This document shows, piece by piece, positions 22,779-37,700 of a stretch of DNA of 60,000 nucleotides (its first letter is position 1; every line of letters starts with the position of its first letter). Origin of the DNA: Membranipora membranacea (taxonomy: Eukaryota > Bryozoa > Gymnolaemata > Cheilostomatida > Membraniporidae); contig OU612065.1 in NCBI GenBank assembly GCA_914767715.1, forward strand, positions 6,140,001 to 6,200,000, written 5' to 3'. The notes beneath the pieces are model-generated. The model was not told the origin of the DNA, made no database searches, and saw nothing but the letters and a program-made list of their open reading frames with translations. The position numbers and the translations under genes were made by a program.

Positions 22779-25156
22779 ATGCCTTGTGATGTAGAGTCAC
22801 AGGATGTATCCATGATTGGTGGACAATACTCTGTGCTGAGGATTGACGACACATGGCACCCAGCAGAGGTAGGTATGGTTGTTGGATTAATCTATTCATT
22901 TCTTACTTGTATTGGCAAATCAAGTAGTAAACTCCTGACCTTTGCTTGTATTGTTACTTGTAGCTGGTGTATCTATTGTAATTAAATTGTTACTGTTTGT
23001 ATATACTTCTACTTCTTTCTCACTCATAAGACTACTGTATTTCCTAATATTGTGCAGTGTTTGCATGGGTGGGGTGAAGTTCTAATTACCTACCTAGGAA
23101 AGGAGTAGATACCTGTCAAACCTACTGTCATTGTTGTCAAGCAATCAGATCAGTCAGTTGATTTCGTTGGTGTGACCAGGGGATGAAATGCTGAAGATGT
23201 TTTGTTGTTGATTAATGATGTAGTTCTTCGATAGCTGGAAGTTTATTTCTCAATGTCAGTCTCTGTTACTTTACCCCACGAAATCATTTTGTACTTGTAT
23301 CATTTACAAACTGTTAGCCGAACTGGTAGTAAAATAAAATATCACTCCTCAGCTCATCTGAAAATAGGCTATTTTAGTGCCATATATATTGTGTTAGTGA
23401 GATTGTAAGTTAGGCTATAAAGGTGTGAAAAAGCTAGAACATTGTGACTGTCAAAAACATGGTGTTATTTATTGGGCCTCACTGTGTCCGTGTTCAATTT
23501 AAAAGCTTTCGCACCGTGATAACTCAATCACATAAAGACTGGAGACCACTTCAAATCCAGTACTGAAAACTAGTAGGCCTAAAAAGTAAATCTTACTAGG
23601 TATGATATATTTTCGGTTTTGTTTTAGATTCTACAAACAAGGGTACTGGACAGTGGCGAGAGGGAATTCTATGTTCACTATGATGGCTTGGATAGAAGGC
23701 TTGATGAATGGGTGACTATGGAGAGGGTAAACCTTGATAGCAAAGCTGCAAGAACAACACGAAAAGAAAGCATTTCCACATATGATGATCTGATAGACAA
23801 AACTGATAGGAAAATTACCAGGTTGGTATCTAAGAGGTATCTGAGGAAACGTATGACCACGCAAACTGTTCTGCAACGCATCTCAGTATTAAGTTGATGC
23901 TGAACTTTCACACAAGCTAGAATACTGAAATTGAATTGAAAGCTTTATCACATCTTTATAATAAGTGCAAACACATTATCTTTCATCACGCACTGGGGAT
24001 ATCACGCCAAGTTTGATACAGTTTGCCTGCACTTGTAGCTGCCCCCCCCCCCCTCGTTGTTAAGCTGCAGGAGAGGGGGAACTGGATCAAACTTGATCTA
24101 CTAGCCAGAGGGTGGAAAGCTCCCATAAAATTTGGCTAGATTCTTAAATATGGTTTAGTGCTTAGATTATTTCAATCTATCTATCTCCCTTTGTTGATTA
24201 GAAATCAGAAGAGAAAGCACGATGAGATCAATCATGTACAGAAGACTTATGCTGACATGGATCCGACCACCGCTGAGCTGGAGAAAGAGCATGAAGCCAT
24301 CACCAAGGTCAAGTACATCGATAGGGTTCAGATAGGTAAATATGAGATCGACACTTGGTATTTCTCTCCTTATCCTGAGGAGTATGGCAAAGTACCTAAA
24401 CTATGGATATGTGAATACTGTCTCAAATACATGCAGCTAGAGAAAACCTTCAGATACCATCAGGGACAGTGTGAGCATAGACAACCTCCTGGCAATGAGA
24501 TATACAGGCATGGTTCGATCTCAGTCTATGAAGTGGAAAGTTCAGATCACAAGCTTTACTGCCAGAACTTATGCCTGTTAGCCAAGCTCTTTCTGGATCA
24601 TAAAACGCTCTACTTTGATGTGGAGCCATTTCTGTTTTATGTGCTGACAGAGGTTGATCGTCATGGAGCTCACATTGTGGGCTACTTCTCCAAAGAAAAA
24701 GAGTCACCAGAAGGTAACAACCTCGCATGTATTATGATTTTACCTCCATACCAGCGCAAAGGTTATGGAAAGTTCCTGATAGCTTTTTCATATGAGCTGT
24801 CTAAGTGTGAGGGTGTGTTAGGCTCTCCTGAGAAGCCCCTATCAGATCTGGGTAAGCTTAGCTATCGTAGCTATTGGTCTTACGTGCTGTTAGAGATCTT
24901 ACGTGAAATGAGAGGGACAATCTCAATAAAAGATCTCACAGTACTCACCAGTATTACTCATAATGATGTGGTGACTACACTCCAGTCACTCAACATGGTC
25001 AAGTATTGGAAGGGTCAGCATGTTATTTGCGTAACGTCCAAAACTGTTGAGGAACTGATGAAAGATGGACAATTTAAGAAACCTCGTCTCACTGTTGACT
25101 CTGCATTTCTGAAGTGGTCTCCCAGGAGGAGACAACTGCTAGCCAACAAAAAGTGA
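22779..25156 (+). CDS. KAT8: MYST-family histone acetyltransferase KAT8/MOF
   Basis: Three exons join in frame to 412 residues: 22779-22868, 23628-23821 and 24202-25156 (TGA). The enzyme transfers acetyl from acetyl-CoA to histone H4 Lys16 in the MSL and NSL complexes. Order: a chromo-barrel (about 15-75; W26, Y45, [13 protein letters not shown]), the [17 protein letters not shown] linker, a C2HC zinc finger (C165, C168, H181, C185), then the MYST fold. Key residues are Lys228 in [11 protein letters not shown] (autoacetylated in human MOF), the acetyl-CoA loop QRKGYGK (279-285) and catalytic Glu305 in [11 protein letters not shown]. The C-terminus ([19 protein letters not shown]) matches KAT8 rather than KAT5. 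The 955-base third exon holds the whole catalytic domain. The frame continuing past 23821 to 23897 is intron read-through. The gene is tail to tail with the kinase gene. Confidence 0.97.
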
Positions 25157-25717
25157 TTATTGATTATAAATAGCCCTTCTTTTATTGTTTCCTGTAACAT
25201 GCAAACAACAAAGCTGAATGTATAGTGATGTGTATCATTTTCTTTCCCCAAGTTTATTCTATGTACAGACTTGCCTGTTTATATTGTTAAGCTTCAATAT
25301 AATTTTTTCATGGTTACCTGTTAGAGATTGTACATAAAAATTGGAATGTGTTACCAAGTTATTTCACAACACAATAATTTTTGTAATGGAACTACATGAA
25401 TAGAAAGATATAGAAATCAGTGAATGTCATCACAAAAAAAGTTGTTCATCTATAAGTTAACTACCAATAGGGATAGTGCGAAGACCTTGGTCATAATTGC
25501 TAAGTGCTTGGTTTAAAGATGATAAGGTTATGAGACCCTATGAAAATACTTGATTTGAGAGAAAAGTTGCTCTCTTGTGAGTTCTAGACTCCAGCAAGTC
25601 TTCCAGGGATATAATAATATACGCCCTATGATTGTACTGCAGGAATTAAAAAATATATATCTTACCCCTCCAGGTTACATTTCCTACTGAAATTCTGTTG
25701 TTAAAAAAAATTGTTCT
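25157..25717. other. Convergent 3' ends of KAT8 and the cGMP-dependent kinase
   Basis: These 561 bases separate the two stop codons. TTTATT at 25181-25186 reads AATAAA on the minus strand and would give the kinase mRNA a 3' UTR reaching almost to the KAT8 stop, so the two transcripts may overlap antisense. No canonical + strand AATAAA is seen close to the KAT8 stop. Confidence 0.5.
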
Positions 25718-28700
25718 TCAAAAGTCTTCGTCCCATCCTGACAGCTCATCAGGTGGCATAGTCACTTCTCCTGTATACCTGTCAAAGTTTGATGTGTCCT
25801 CATTGCTGGCTACCTTTCTCTTTAGAGGTGTCATTTTCATGTCTCTGTTCTCTATTCCTTCCCAGTCAAACCCCTGGAACCACCTTTAGTGAGAGAAATG
25901 ATTTAGGGTAAATCGGGTGCGCAATATTTTCGGTCACTGGCTTGGAGCTCACCCTTTAAGGTGATGCTAGATGTATGCTTTTTATTTTCTTCAATGCAAG
26001 AGTTTAGTGATTAAGACCTCTGAGAATCCTTCATTAATTATAACCGCAAGTTACAGATGGAAACTGTGGCTCCTAGTAGACCCAGAAGTAATAGTAATAA
26101 TACTCTGTGGGTGTACTGGACTGACAGCCTGTGATGTTGTAGGGTATTAACATGTCTACATGGGCACCTACTTATGTTTCATGATGTCTGAAAGTCCATT
26201 CTTCTGGTAGCCAACTCTGTCTGATGGATTTGGCCGACAAAGCCTTTTAATGAGGTTCTGCGCATTCCGACTGACTCTCTTGGGAAAATCTAGCGCATCT
26301 ATTCCTTTCAGTATTATGTTATAGGTTTGCATTGGTTCTGAGGCAGCAAAGGGCGGTCTGAAATGACAAGTTGTGCATAAATATTAAAATTAGTAGTATT
26401 AAGTCAATACGTTCCTTTAAAAATAACAGATGTTTGCGAAAGTTAGGTTTTAGCTCGATATCTGTTTAGAGGAGTCCCTTAGTCACCAAACCAGTGGGAA
26501 CCAACTTGTTTTTTAATGGCCGACAACTAAAATAAAAACATACCAGTAGCCTAAGCCAGCCAAAATCAAAGATGACTTAATGAGTGTGATGGATTTGTCA
26601 ACAGTGGTATTGCATCGGTTTTATGTTCTCATGGACAATGAGAAGACAACTGCATGACATGATTAATATTAATATTGGCAAAGCTTACACTCCAGTTGTT
26701 AACTCGTAAATGAGAATCCCTGTAGCCCAAACATCCACTGCATGGTCATGACCTTTGTTGAGAATTATCTCTGGTGCCACGTACTCAGGTGTCCCACAAA
26801 ATGTCCACGTCTTCTTACCAGCAGTTAGGGACTTTGCAAATCCAAAATCCACCTAAAAATAGATTGTCAGTAGATGCTCTTCAAGGAGTTGCTGTTGCAT
26901 GGGATTTAGTCATGTCCACATATCTAAAATAGTTAAATTGATGCCACAACAGGGACATTTTTACAGTGTGAAAAAGAGGACACCACCTTAATATCACCGA
27001 TACGATCAGAAACATACCAGTTTGACATAACCATCTCTCGTAACTAGCAAGTTTTCAGGTTTTAGGTCTCTGTAAACTATTCCCATGCCGTGGAGATATT
27101 GTAGTGCTCTGAGGACACAAGCCACTGCAAATCTAGCTGTGTTATCATCAAAGTAGCCCCTAAAAACAAAATGTACCCAGTTTGATTCAGCAGCCAAATA
27201 AAATAGAACATTGCTCGACTGCTGAAAAACATAAGCGTGTGAGAAGGCAAATTCAATATTTTATGAGAGTGCTCTATTCTGTAGAGATGTAATTTGGCGA
27301 ATGATGCTCATGTGAGAGTAGACATTACCGATCCCTGAGTATTGTCCATAATTCACCACCAAGGCATGCTTCCATCATCATATACACAAATTTCTTGTCT
27401 TTGAAGGTTTTATGAATCCTGTAACGATAACAAAATGACGTCTAAAGCTAAAGCTGACACTGGAATTTTAGCCTAAAGGGTACCATTCTCCACCAGTGCT
27501 GTTCTGATTGCAATCTTTGCCCTAAAATGAGTAGCTAACCGGACCCACATTATGTATGGAATTTAAGACACACTGAATATAGTCAACAATTTTTTTTTAA
27601 ATCCATTTATCAGCTGCTGTTCCAATACAAACCCTACTCACTTCACAATATAAGGAGACTGGCATGTCATCATCACTCTTTTCTCAGAGTAGATATGCTC
27701 TTGTTGGCGCGTATCCACCACATGCTGTTTTTTCAGACATTTAAGTGCGTATGTCTTTGCTCTATCTCGTTGATGTTGCACCTATGGAAATAGCAACTTA
27801 CTGGATACAAGCAAAGTAAGGTCACTTCTTCACATATATACTTATTTGCCCCACTTCTTGTGTGCCACTGCATATACATCAAGCTGTGAAACCATGTGTC
27901 AATCTATTTTGCAATGTTTGGAGACACAGAGAGGACTGTAAACCGTAAATTAGCTATGGGGAAATCAACATTGCACAATATGGTAGAAATGTGTATTAAA
28001 TCATACCAGTTCTACTCGACCAAAGCCTCCTATACCAAGCGTTGCGATGATTTCCAGATCATTCAGTTGTATGTGTTTGTATTCTGGGGCTACTGGAGGT
28101 CCTTTACGGTCTGATGTAGATGTCTGTGATTCTAATTTTATCTGAGAGGTATCAGCGTGTTGCCTGAGAAACCAGATGTATATTATTGTTACAGACACAA
28201 TTACCTCAACTCATGCAGGCAAACGTCACAGTGGAACATAAGAAATAAGAACGGGTAATCTGAACTGAAACACTCAACTAATGCTACAGCTATAGACAGT
28301 TTTCTGAGCTCTTATTTATGCCTCAATTCGGAGTTGTCCTCTCTCCAGTTTGGTACTTTTAACCCATGCCGCATAGGAAAAACCTGCTGAAAGAGGGTTA
28401 TTTTGAAAACCGCTGATGTTAGGATAAAAGTGATTTTTGATTCAGAGTCTGCACCATTGAAAACCTTGGGAGACAGGGCTGGCAAATCATTGGATGCTTG
28501 AATGTTGATAAATCTTAATTTTAGTGAGGAAACTTGTGAAAGATCCTGCCAAATTGTCCGCAAAACCGGCAGAAAATGCTATAATTGACTATCCAAATAC
28601 AAAAATTATTTCCCAAACTATGTCCAATATGAGTTTTCAATGTTGCGGATTCTGAATCAAAAATAATGTTTATCCTATTATAAGCAGTTTTCAAGTTAAC

Positions 28701-31700
28701 CCTCTTTTCAGCACGTCTTTCCTATGCGGCGTGGGTTAAAAGTACCATACTGGAGAGAGGACAACTCCAAATTGAGGCCTAAATCAGAGCTCAGAAAACT
28801 GTCTATTTGAAGGAATTCAAATTCTATGAGAAATGAGAAATGGCCTACAATTGTTATTAGGAATACAACAAAGTTGTATTCCTTTTGTTTTAGTAGGGTT
28901 TATTAGGAATACAACAAAGTTGTATTTCTTTTGTTTTGGTTGGATTTATTATTATTATTATTATTTTTGCAACACTTTTGTCGCTTCTATAAGTCAAGAA
29001 CTACCAGGCAGAATTGGATGGAACTTTGTCATAAGATAGTTCCATATGTCTAGATGAGAAATTGAGAAATGAAATTTTAAAATGTTATGTAATACTTGCT
29101 AATTACACTAATTAGTGAAGGAGGTTTTGCCGTTTTTAACGTTTTTACCCAATTTCATTCTGCTATATGTCAAGAACTACTTGGCAGAATTCGATGATAT
29201 ATGGTCACAACATAGTCCCATATGTCAAGATGAGAAATTGCAAAACGAAATTTTGAAATGTTATGTAATATTTGCTAATTACACCAATTAGTGGAGGATG
29301 TTTTTTCGATTTTCTTTTGGTGATATCTTGAGAACAAATCATGCGATTGAGTTGAAACTTAGGATACAGAGGTTATGGTATATACCGAATCTTATGACAT
29401 CGTCAATTTTAATGTCACATGACCCGATATCCAAAATGGATGCCATAAACAGGAAGTGGCTGCCGATTAACAGTTCGTATCATGCTTTTGAGTTAAAACT
29501 TGGGATTTGGGGGTTTTGACATATACCGAATCTTATGACTTCATCAATTTTAAGGTAACATGACCCGAAATCCTAAATGGCCGCCATAGACAGTAAGCTG
29601 CTGCCGATTAACAGTTCTCATCATGCTATTGAGTTGAGACTTGGGATAAGGGGCTTTTGGCATATACCGTGTTTCATTACATCATCACTTATGATGTCAC
29701 TTGACCTCGATATTCAAAATTAATGGTTGTATTCCTTTATATTTGCTTGCAAATATTTTTACCGTTTCTAGTTATTATTAGGAATACAACAAAGTTGTAT
29801 TCCTTTTACTTTAGTAGGGTTTATTATTATTTTTATTATTATTATTGCAACACTTTTTGGGCTTTTATAAGTCAAGAACTACCAGGCAGAATTGGATGTT
29901 ACTTGGTCACAACATAGTTCCATATGTCTAGATGAGAAATTACTAAATGAGTTTTTGAATTGTTATGTAACACTCGCTAATTAGACTAATTAGTGAAGGA
30001 GGTTTTGATGTTTATATTGATGATATCTTGAGAACAAATCATGCGATTGAGTTAAAACTCAGGATATGGGGGTTTTGACATATACCGAATCTAATGACAT
30101 CATCGCCTATGATGTCACATGACCCGAAATACAAAATGGCCGCCATGTACTGTAAATTGCAGCTAACTAACAGTTCTTATGATGCGATTGAGTTAAAACT
30201 TAGGATATGGGGGTTTTGGCATATACCGAATCTTATGACATCATCAATTTTTATGTCACATGACCCGATATACAAAATGGCCACCTTATACAGTAAGCTG
30301 CTGACAATTAACAGTTCTTATCTTGCGATTGAGTTAAAACTTGGGATTTGGGGGTTTTGACCTATACCGAATCATATGACATCATCAATTTCAATGTCAC
30401 ATGACCCGATATCCAAAATGGCCTCCATAAACAGGAAGTGGCTGCCGATTAACAGTTCTTATCATGCAATTGAGTTAAAACTTGGGATTTGGGGGTTATG
30501 ACATATTCCGAATCTTATGACATCATCGATTTTGATGTCACATGACCCGAAATCTAATATGGCCGCCATAGAGAGTTAATTGCTGCCGATTAGCAGTTCT
30601 CATCATGCGATTGAGTTGAGACTTAAGATAAGGGGGTTTCGGCATATACCGAGTCTTATGACATCATCAATTATGATGTCACATGACCTCGATATTCAAA
30701 TATATTGGTTGTATTCCTTTATATTTGCTTGCAAATATGTTTACCGTTTCTAGTTATTATTATTATTGCAACACTTTTCTAGCTTCTATAAGTCAAGAAC
30801 TAACAGGCAGAATTGGATGGAACTTTGTGATAATATAGTTCCATATGTCTACCTAAGAAATTACAAAATGAATTTTTGAATTGTTATGTAATATCCGCTA
30901 ATTAGACTAATTAGTGGAGGACGTTTTGACCTTTATATTGACCATATCTTGAGAACGAATCATGCGATTGAGTTGAAACTTAGGATACAGAGGTTATGAC
31001 ATATACCGAATCTTATGACATCATCAATTTTTATGTCACATGACCCGATATACAAAATGGCCGCCATAAACAGTAAACTGCTGTCAATTAACAGTTCTTA
31101 TCATGCGATTGAGTTACAACTTGGGATATGGGGGTTATGACATATACCGAATCTTATGACATCATCAATTTTTAGGTCACATGACCCGAAATCCAAAATG
31201 GTCGCCATAGACAGTAAACTGCTGCCGATTAACAGTTCTCATCATGCGATTGAGTTAAAACTTGGGAGATCGGGGTTTTGGCAGATACCGAGTCTTATGA
31301 CATCATCAATTATGATGTCACATGACCTCGATATTCAAATATATTGGTTGTATTCCTTTATATTTGCTTGCAAATATGTTTACCGTTTCTAGTTAGGAAT
31401 ACAACAAAGTTGTATTCCTTTTGTTTTAGTAGGGTTTATTATTAGGAATACAACAAAGTTGTATTTCTTTTGTTTTAGTAGGGTTTATTATTATTAGGAA
31501 TACAACAAAGTTGTATTCCTTTTACTTTAGTAGGGTTTATTATTATTTTTATTATTATTATTGCAACACTTTTTGGGCCTCTATAAGTCAAGAACCATCA
31601 GGCAGAATCCGATGCAACTTCGTCACAACATAGTTCCATATGTCTAGATGAGAAATTACTTAATGAATTTTTGAATTGTTATGTAACACTCGCTAATTAG

Positions 31701-34700
31701 ACTAATTAGTGAAGGAGGTTTTGACGTTTATATTGATGATATCTCGAGAACAAATCATGCAATTGAGTTAAAATTTGGGGTATGGGGGTTATGACACATA
31801 CCGAATCTTATGACATCATCAATTTTTATGTCACATGACCCGATATACAAAATGGCCGCCATAAACAGTAAACTGCTGCCAATTAACAGTTCTTATCATG
31901 CGATTGAGTCAAAACTTGGGATATGGGGGTTTTGACATTCACCGAATCTTATGACATCATCATTTTTGATGTCATGTGACCCGAATCCAATATGGCCACC
32001 ATGAACAGGCACTGGATGCCGATTAACGGTTCTTATCATGCGATTGAGTTAAAACTTGGGATAAGGGGGTTTTGGCATATGCCGAATCTTATGACATCAT
32101 CGATTTTGATGTCACATGACCCGAAATCCAATATGGCCGCCATAGAGAGTTAATTGCTGCCGATTAGCAGTTCTCATCATGCGATTGAGTTGAGACTTAA
32201 GATAAGGGGATTTCGGCATATACCGAGTCTTATGACATCATCAATTATGATGTCACATGACCTCGATAATCAAATCTATTGGTTGTATTCCTTTATATTT
32301 GCTTGCAAATATGTTTACCGTTTCTAGTTATTATTATTCTTGCAACACTTTTTGGGCTTTTATAAGTCAAGAACTACCAGGCAGAATTGGATGTTACTTG
32401 GTCACAACATAGTTCCATATGTCTAGCTAAAAAATTACAAAATGAATTTTTGAATTGTTATGTAATATTCGCTAATTAGACTAATTAGTGGAGGACGTTT
32501 TGACCTTTATATTGATCATATCTCGAGAACGAATCATGCGATTGAGTTAAAACTTGGGATATAGGGGTTATGGCATATACCGAATCTTATGACACCATCA
32601 ATTTTTATGTCACATGACCCGATATACAAAATGGCCGCCATAACCAGTAAACTGCTGCCAATTAACAGTTCTTATCATGCGATTGAGTTAAAACTTGGGA
32701 TACGGGGGTTATGACATATACCGAATCTTATGACATCATCAATTTTAAGGTCACATGACCCGAAATCCAAAATGGCCGCCGTAGACAGTAAACTGCTGCC
32801 GATTAACAGTTCTCATCATGCGATTGAGTTAAAACTTGGGATTTTGGGGTTATGACATATACCGAATCTTATGACATCATCGATTTTGATGTCACATGAC
32901 CCGAAATCCAATATGGCTGCCATAGAGAGTTACTCGCTGCCGATTAGCAGTTCTCATCATGCGATTGAGTTGAGACTTGGGATAAGGGGGTTTCGGCCTA
33001 TACCGAGTCTTATGACATCATCAATTATGATGTCGCATGACCTCGATTATCAAATCTATTGGTTGTATTCCTTTATATTTGCTTGCAAATATGTTTACCG
33101 TTTCTAGTTATTTTTATTATTGCAACACTTTTTGGGCCTCTATAAGTCAAGAACTACCAGAGGCAATTTGATGAAACTTGTTTACAACATACCTCCATGT
33201 GTCTAGATGAAAAATTTCGATTTGAATTTTTGAAATGTTATGTAATATTCGCTAATTAGACTAATTAGTGAAGGAGGTTTTGACGTTTATATTGATGATA
33301 TCTTGAGAACAAATCATGCGATTCAGTTTAAACTTGGGATACAGGGGTTATGGCATATACCGAATCTAAGGACATCATCAATTTTAATGTCACATGACCC
33401 GATATACAAAATGGCCGCCATATACAGTAAACTGCTGCCAATTAACAGTTCTTATCATGCGATTGAGTTAAAACTTGGGATTTGGGGGTTTTGACCTATA
33501 CCGAATCTTATGACATCATCAATTTCAATGTCACATGACCCGATATCCAAAATAGCCGCCATAAACAGGAAGTGGCTGCCGATTAACAGTTCTTATCATG
33601 CGATTGAGTTAAAACTTGGGATTTGGGGGTTATGACATATTCCGAATCTTATGACATCATCGATTTTGATGTCACATGACCCGAAATCCAATATGGCCGC
33701 CATAGAGAGTTAATTGCTGCCGATTAGCAGTTCTCATCATGCGATTGAGTTGAGACTTAAGATAAGGGGGTTTCGGCATATACCGAGTCTTATGACATCA
33801 TCAATTATGATGTCACATGACCTCGATATTCAAATATATTGGTTGTATTCCTTTATATTTGCTTGCAAATATGTTTACCGTTTCTAGTTAGGAATACAAC
33901 AAAGTTGTATTTCTTTTGTTTTAGTAGGGTTTATTATTTTTATTATTATTATTATTGCAACACTTTTTGGGCCTCTATAAGTCAAGAACTACCAGGCAGA
34001 ATTCGATGCAACTTCGTCATAACATAGTTCCATATGTCTATATGAGAAATTACTATATGAGTTTTTGAAGTGTTATGTAACACTCGCTAATTAGACTAAT
34101 TAGTGAAGGAGGTTTTGACGTTTATATTGATGATATCTTGAGAACAAATCATGCGATTGAGTTAAAATTTGGGATATGGAGGTTATGACATATACCGAAT
34201 CTTATGATATCATCAATTTTCATGTCACATGACCAGATATCCAAAATGGCCGCCATATCAGTATATTGCTGCCGATTAGCAGTTCTTATGATGCGATTGA
34301 GTTAAAACTTGGGATTTGGGGGTTTTGACCTATACCGAATCTTATGACATCATCAATTTCAATGTCATATGACCCGATATCCAAAATGGCCGCCATAAAC
34401 AGGAAGTGGCTGCCGATTAACAGTTTTTATCACGCGATTGAGTTAAAACTTGGGAATTGGGGGTTATGACATATTCCGAATCTTATGACATCATCGATTT
34501 TGATGTCACATGACCCGAAATCCAATATGGCCGCCATAGAGAGTTAATTGCTGCCGATTAGCAGTTCCCATCATGCGATTGAGTTGAGACTTAAGATAAG
34601 GGGGTTTCGGCATATACCGAGTCTTATGACATCATCAATTATGATGTCACATGACCTCGATATTCAAATATATTGGTTGTATTCCTTTATATTTGCTTGC

Positions 34701-37700
34701 AAATATGTTTACCGTTTCTAGTTATTAGGAATACAACAAAGTTGTATTCCTTTTACTTTAGTAGGGTTTATTATTATTTTTATTATTATTATTGCAACAC
34801 TTTTTGGGCTTTTATAAGTCAAGAACTACCAGGCAGAATTGGATGTTACTTGGTCACAACATAGTTCCATATGTCTAGATGAGAAATTACTAAATGAGTT
34901 TTTGAATTGTTATGTAACACTCGCTAATTAGACTAATTAGTGAAGGAGGTTTTGATGTTTATATTGATGATATCTTGAGAACGAATCATGCGATTGAGTT
35001 AAAACTTGGGATATGGGGGTTTTGACATATACCGAATCTAATGACATCATCGCCTATGATGTCACATGACCCGAAATACAAAATGGCCGCCATATACTGT
35101 AAATTGCAGCTAACTAACAGTTCTTATGATGCGATTGAGTTAAAACTTGGGATATGGGGGTTTTGGCATACACCGAATCTTATCACATCATCAATTTTGA
35201 TGTCACATGACCCGAAATCCAATATGGCCGCCATAGACAGTTAATAACTGCCGATCAACAGTTCTTATCATGCAATTGAGTTAAAACTTGGGATATGGGG
35301 GTTTTGGCATATACCGAATCGTATGACATCATCAATTTTAATGTCACATGACCCAAAATCCAATATGGCCACCATAGAGAGTTAATTGCTGCCAATTAGC
35401 AGTTCTCATCATGCGATTAAGTTGAGACTTGGGATAATGGGGTTTCGGCATATACCGAGTCATATGACATCATCAATTATGATGTCACATGACCTCGATA
35501 ATCAAATCTATCGGTTGTATTCCTTTATATTTGCTTGCAAATATGTTTACCGTTTCTAGTTATTATTATTATTGCAACACTTTTCTAGCTTCTATAAGTC
35601 AAGAACTACCAGGCAGAATTGGATGGAACTTTGTGATAATATAGTTCCATATGTCTACCTAAGAAATTACAAAATGAATTTTTGAATTGTTATGTAATAT
35701 CCGCTAATTAGACTAATTAGTGGAGGACGTTTTGACCTTTATATTGACCATATCTTGAGAACGAATCATGCGATTGAGTTAAAACTTGGGATATGGGGGT
35801 TATGACATATACCGAATCTTATGACATCATCAATTTTTATGTCACATGACCCGATATACAAAATGGCCGCCATAAACAGTAAACTGCTGCCAATTAACAG
35901 TTCTTATCATGCGATTGAGTTAAAACTTGGGATATGGGGGTTATGGCATATACCGAATCTTATGACATCATCAATTTTAGCGTCACATGACCCGATATAC
36001 AAAATGGCCGCCATAAACAGTGAATTGCTGCCGATTAACAGTTCCTAACATGCGATTGAGTTGAAACTTGGGATATGGGGGTTTTGACTTATACTGAATC
36101 TTATGACATCATCAATTTTCATGTCACATGACCCGATATCCAATATGGCCACCATAAACAGGAAGTGGCTGCCGATTAACAATTCTTATCATGCGATTGA
36201 GTTAAAACTTGGGATATGGGGGTTTTGGCATATACCGAATCTTATGACATCATCATTTTTAATAACACATGACCCGAAATCCAATATGGCCGCCATAGAG
36301 AGTTAATTGCTGCCGATTAGCAGTTCTCATCATGCGATTGAGTTGAGACTTGGGATAAGGGGGTTTCGGCCTATACCGAGTCTTATGACATCATAAATAA
36401 TGATGTCACATGACCTCGATGATCAAATCTATTGGTTGTATTCCTTTATATTTGCTTGCAAATATGTTTACCGTTTCTAGTTAGGAATACAACAAAGTTG
36501 TATTTCTTTTGTTTTAGTAGGGTTTATTATTTTTATTATTATTATTATTATTGCAACACTTTTTGGGCCTCTATAAGTCAAGAACTACCAGAGGCAATTT
36601 GATGAAACTTGTTTACAACATACCTTCATGTGTCTAGATGAAAAATTTCGATTCAAATTTTTGAAATGTTATGTAATATTCGCTAATTAGACTAATTAGT
36701 GGAGGACGTTTTGACCTTTATATTGATGATATCTTGAGAACAAATCATGCGATTGAGCTAAAACTTGGGATATGGGGGATATGATATATACCGAATCTTA
36801 TGACATCATCAATTTTTATGTCACATGACCCGATATACAAAATGGCCGCCATAAACAGTAAACTGCTGCCGATTAACAGTTCTTATCATGCGATTGAGTT
36901 AAAACTTGGGATATGGGGGTTATGACATGTACCGAATCTTTTGACATCATCATTTTTAAGGTCACATGACCCGAAATCCAAAATGGCCGCCATAGACAGT
37001 AAACTGCTGCCGATTATCAGTTCTCATCATGCGATTGAGTTAAAACTTGGGATTTGGGGGTTATGACATATACCGAATCTTATGACATCATCAATTTTTA
37101 TGTCACATGACCCGATATACAAAATGGCCGCCATAAACAGTAAACTGCTGCCAATTAACAGTTCTTATCATGCGATTGAGTTAAAACTTGGGATATGGGG
37201 GTTATGACATATACCGAATCTTATGACATCATCAATTTCAAGGTCACATGACCCGAAATCCAAAATGGTCGCCATAGACAGTAAACTGCTGCCGATTAAC
37301 AGTTCTCATCATGCGATTGAGTTAAAACTTGGGAGATCGGGGTTTTGGCAGATACCGAGTCTTATGACATCATCAATTATGATGTCACATGACCTCGATA
37401 TTCAAATATATTGGTTGTATTCCTTTATATTTGCTTGCAAATATGTTTACCGTTTCTAGTTATTATTATTATTGCAACACTTTTCTAGCTTCTATAAGTC
37501 AAGTACTACCAGGCAGAATTGGGTGGAACTTTGTCATAAGATAGTTCCATATGTCTAGCTAAGAAATTACAAAATGAATTTATGAATTGTTATGTAATAT
37601 TCGCTAATTAGACTAATTAGTGGAGGACGTTTTGCCCTATATATTGATCATATCTTGAGAACGAATCATGCGATTGAGTTAAAACTTGGGATATGGGGGT

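Noticed and set aside
23822-23897. Extension of KAT8 exon 2 to the stop at 23897
   Set aside because: It reads through a good donor (AG|GTTGGT); splicing to 24202 restores the conserved [10 protein letters not shown] linker in phase.
24011-24096. Imperfect inverted repeat around a 12-base C run in KAT8 intron 2
   Set aside because: The arms (AAGTTTGAT...CAGTTT versus AACTGGATCAAACTT) are short and mismatched; too weak to call an element.
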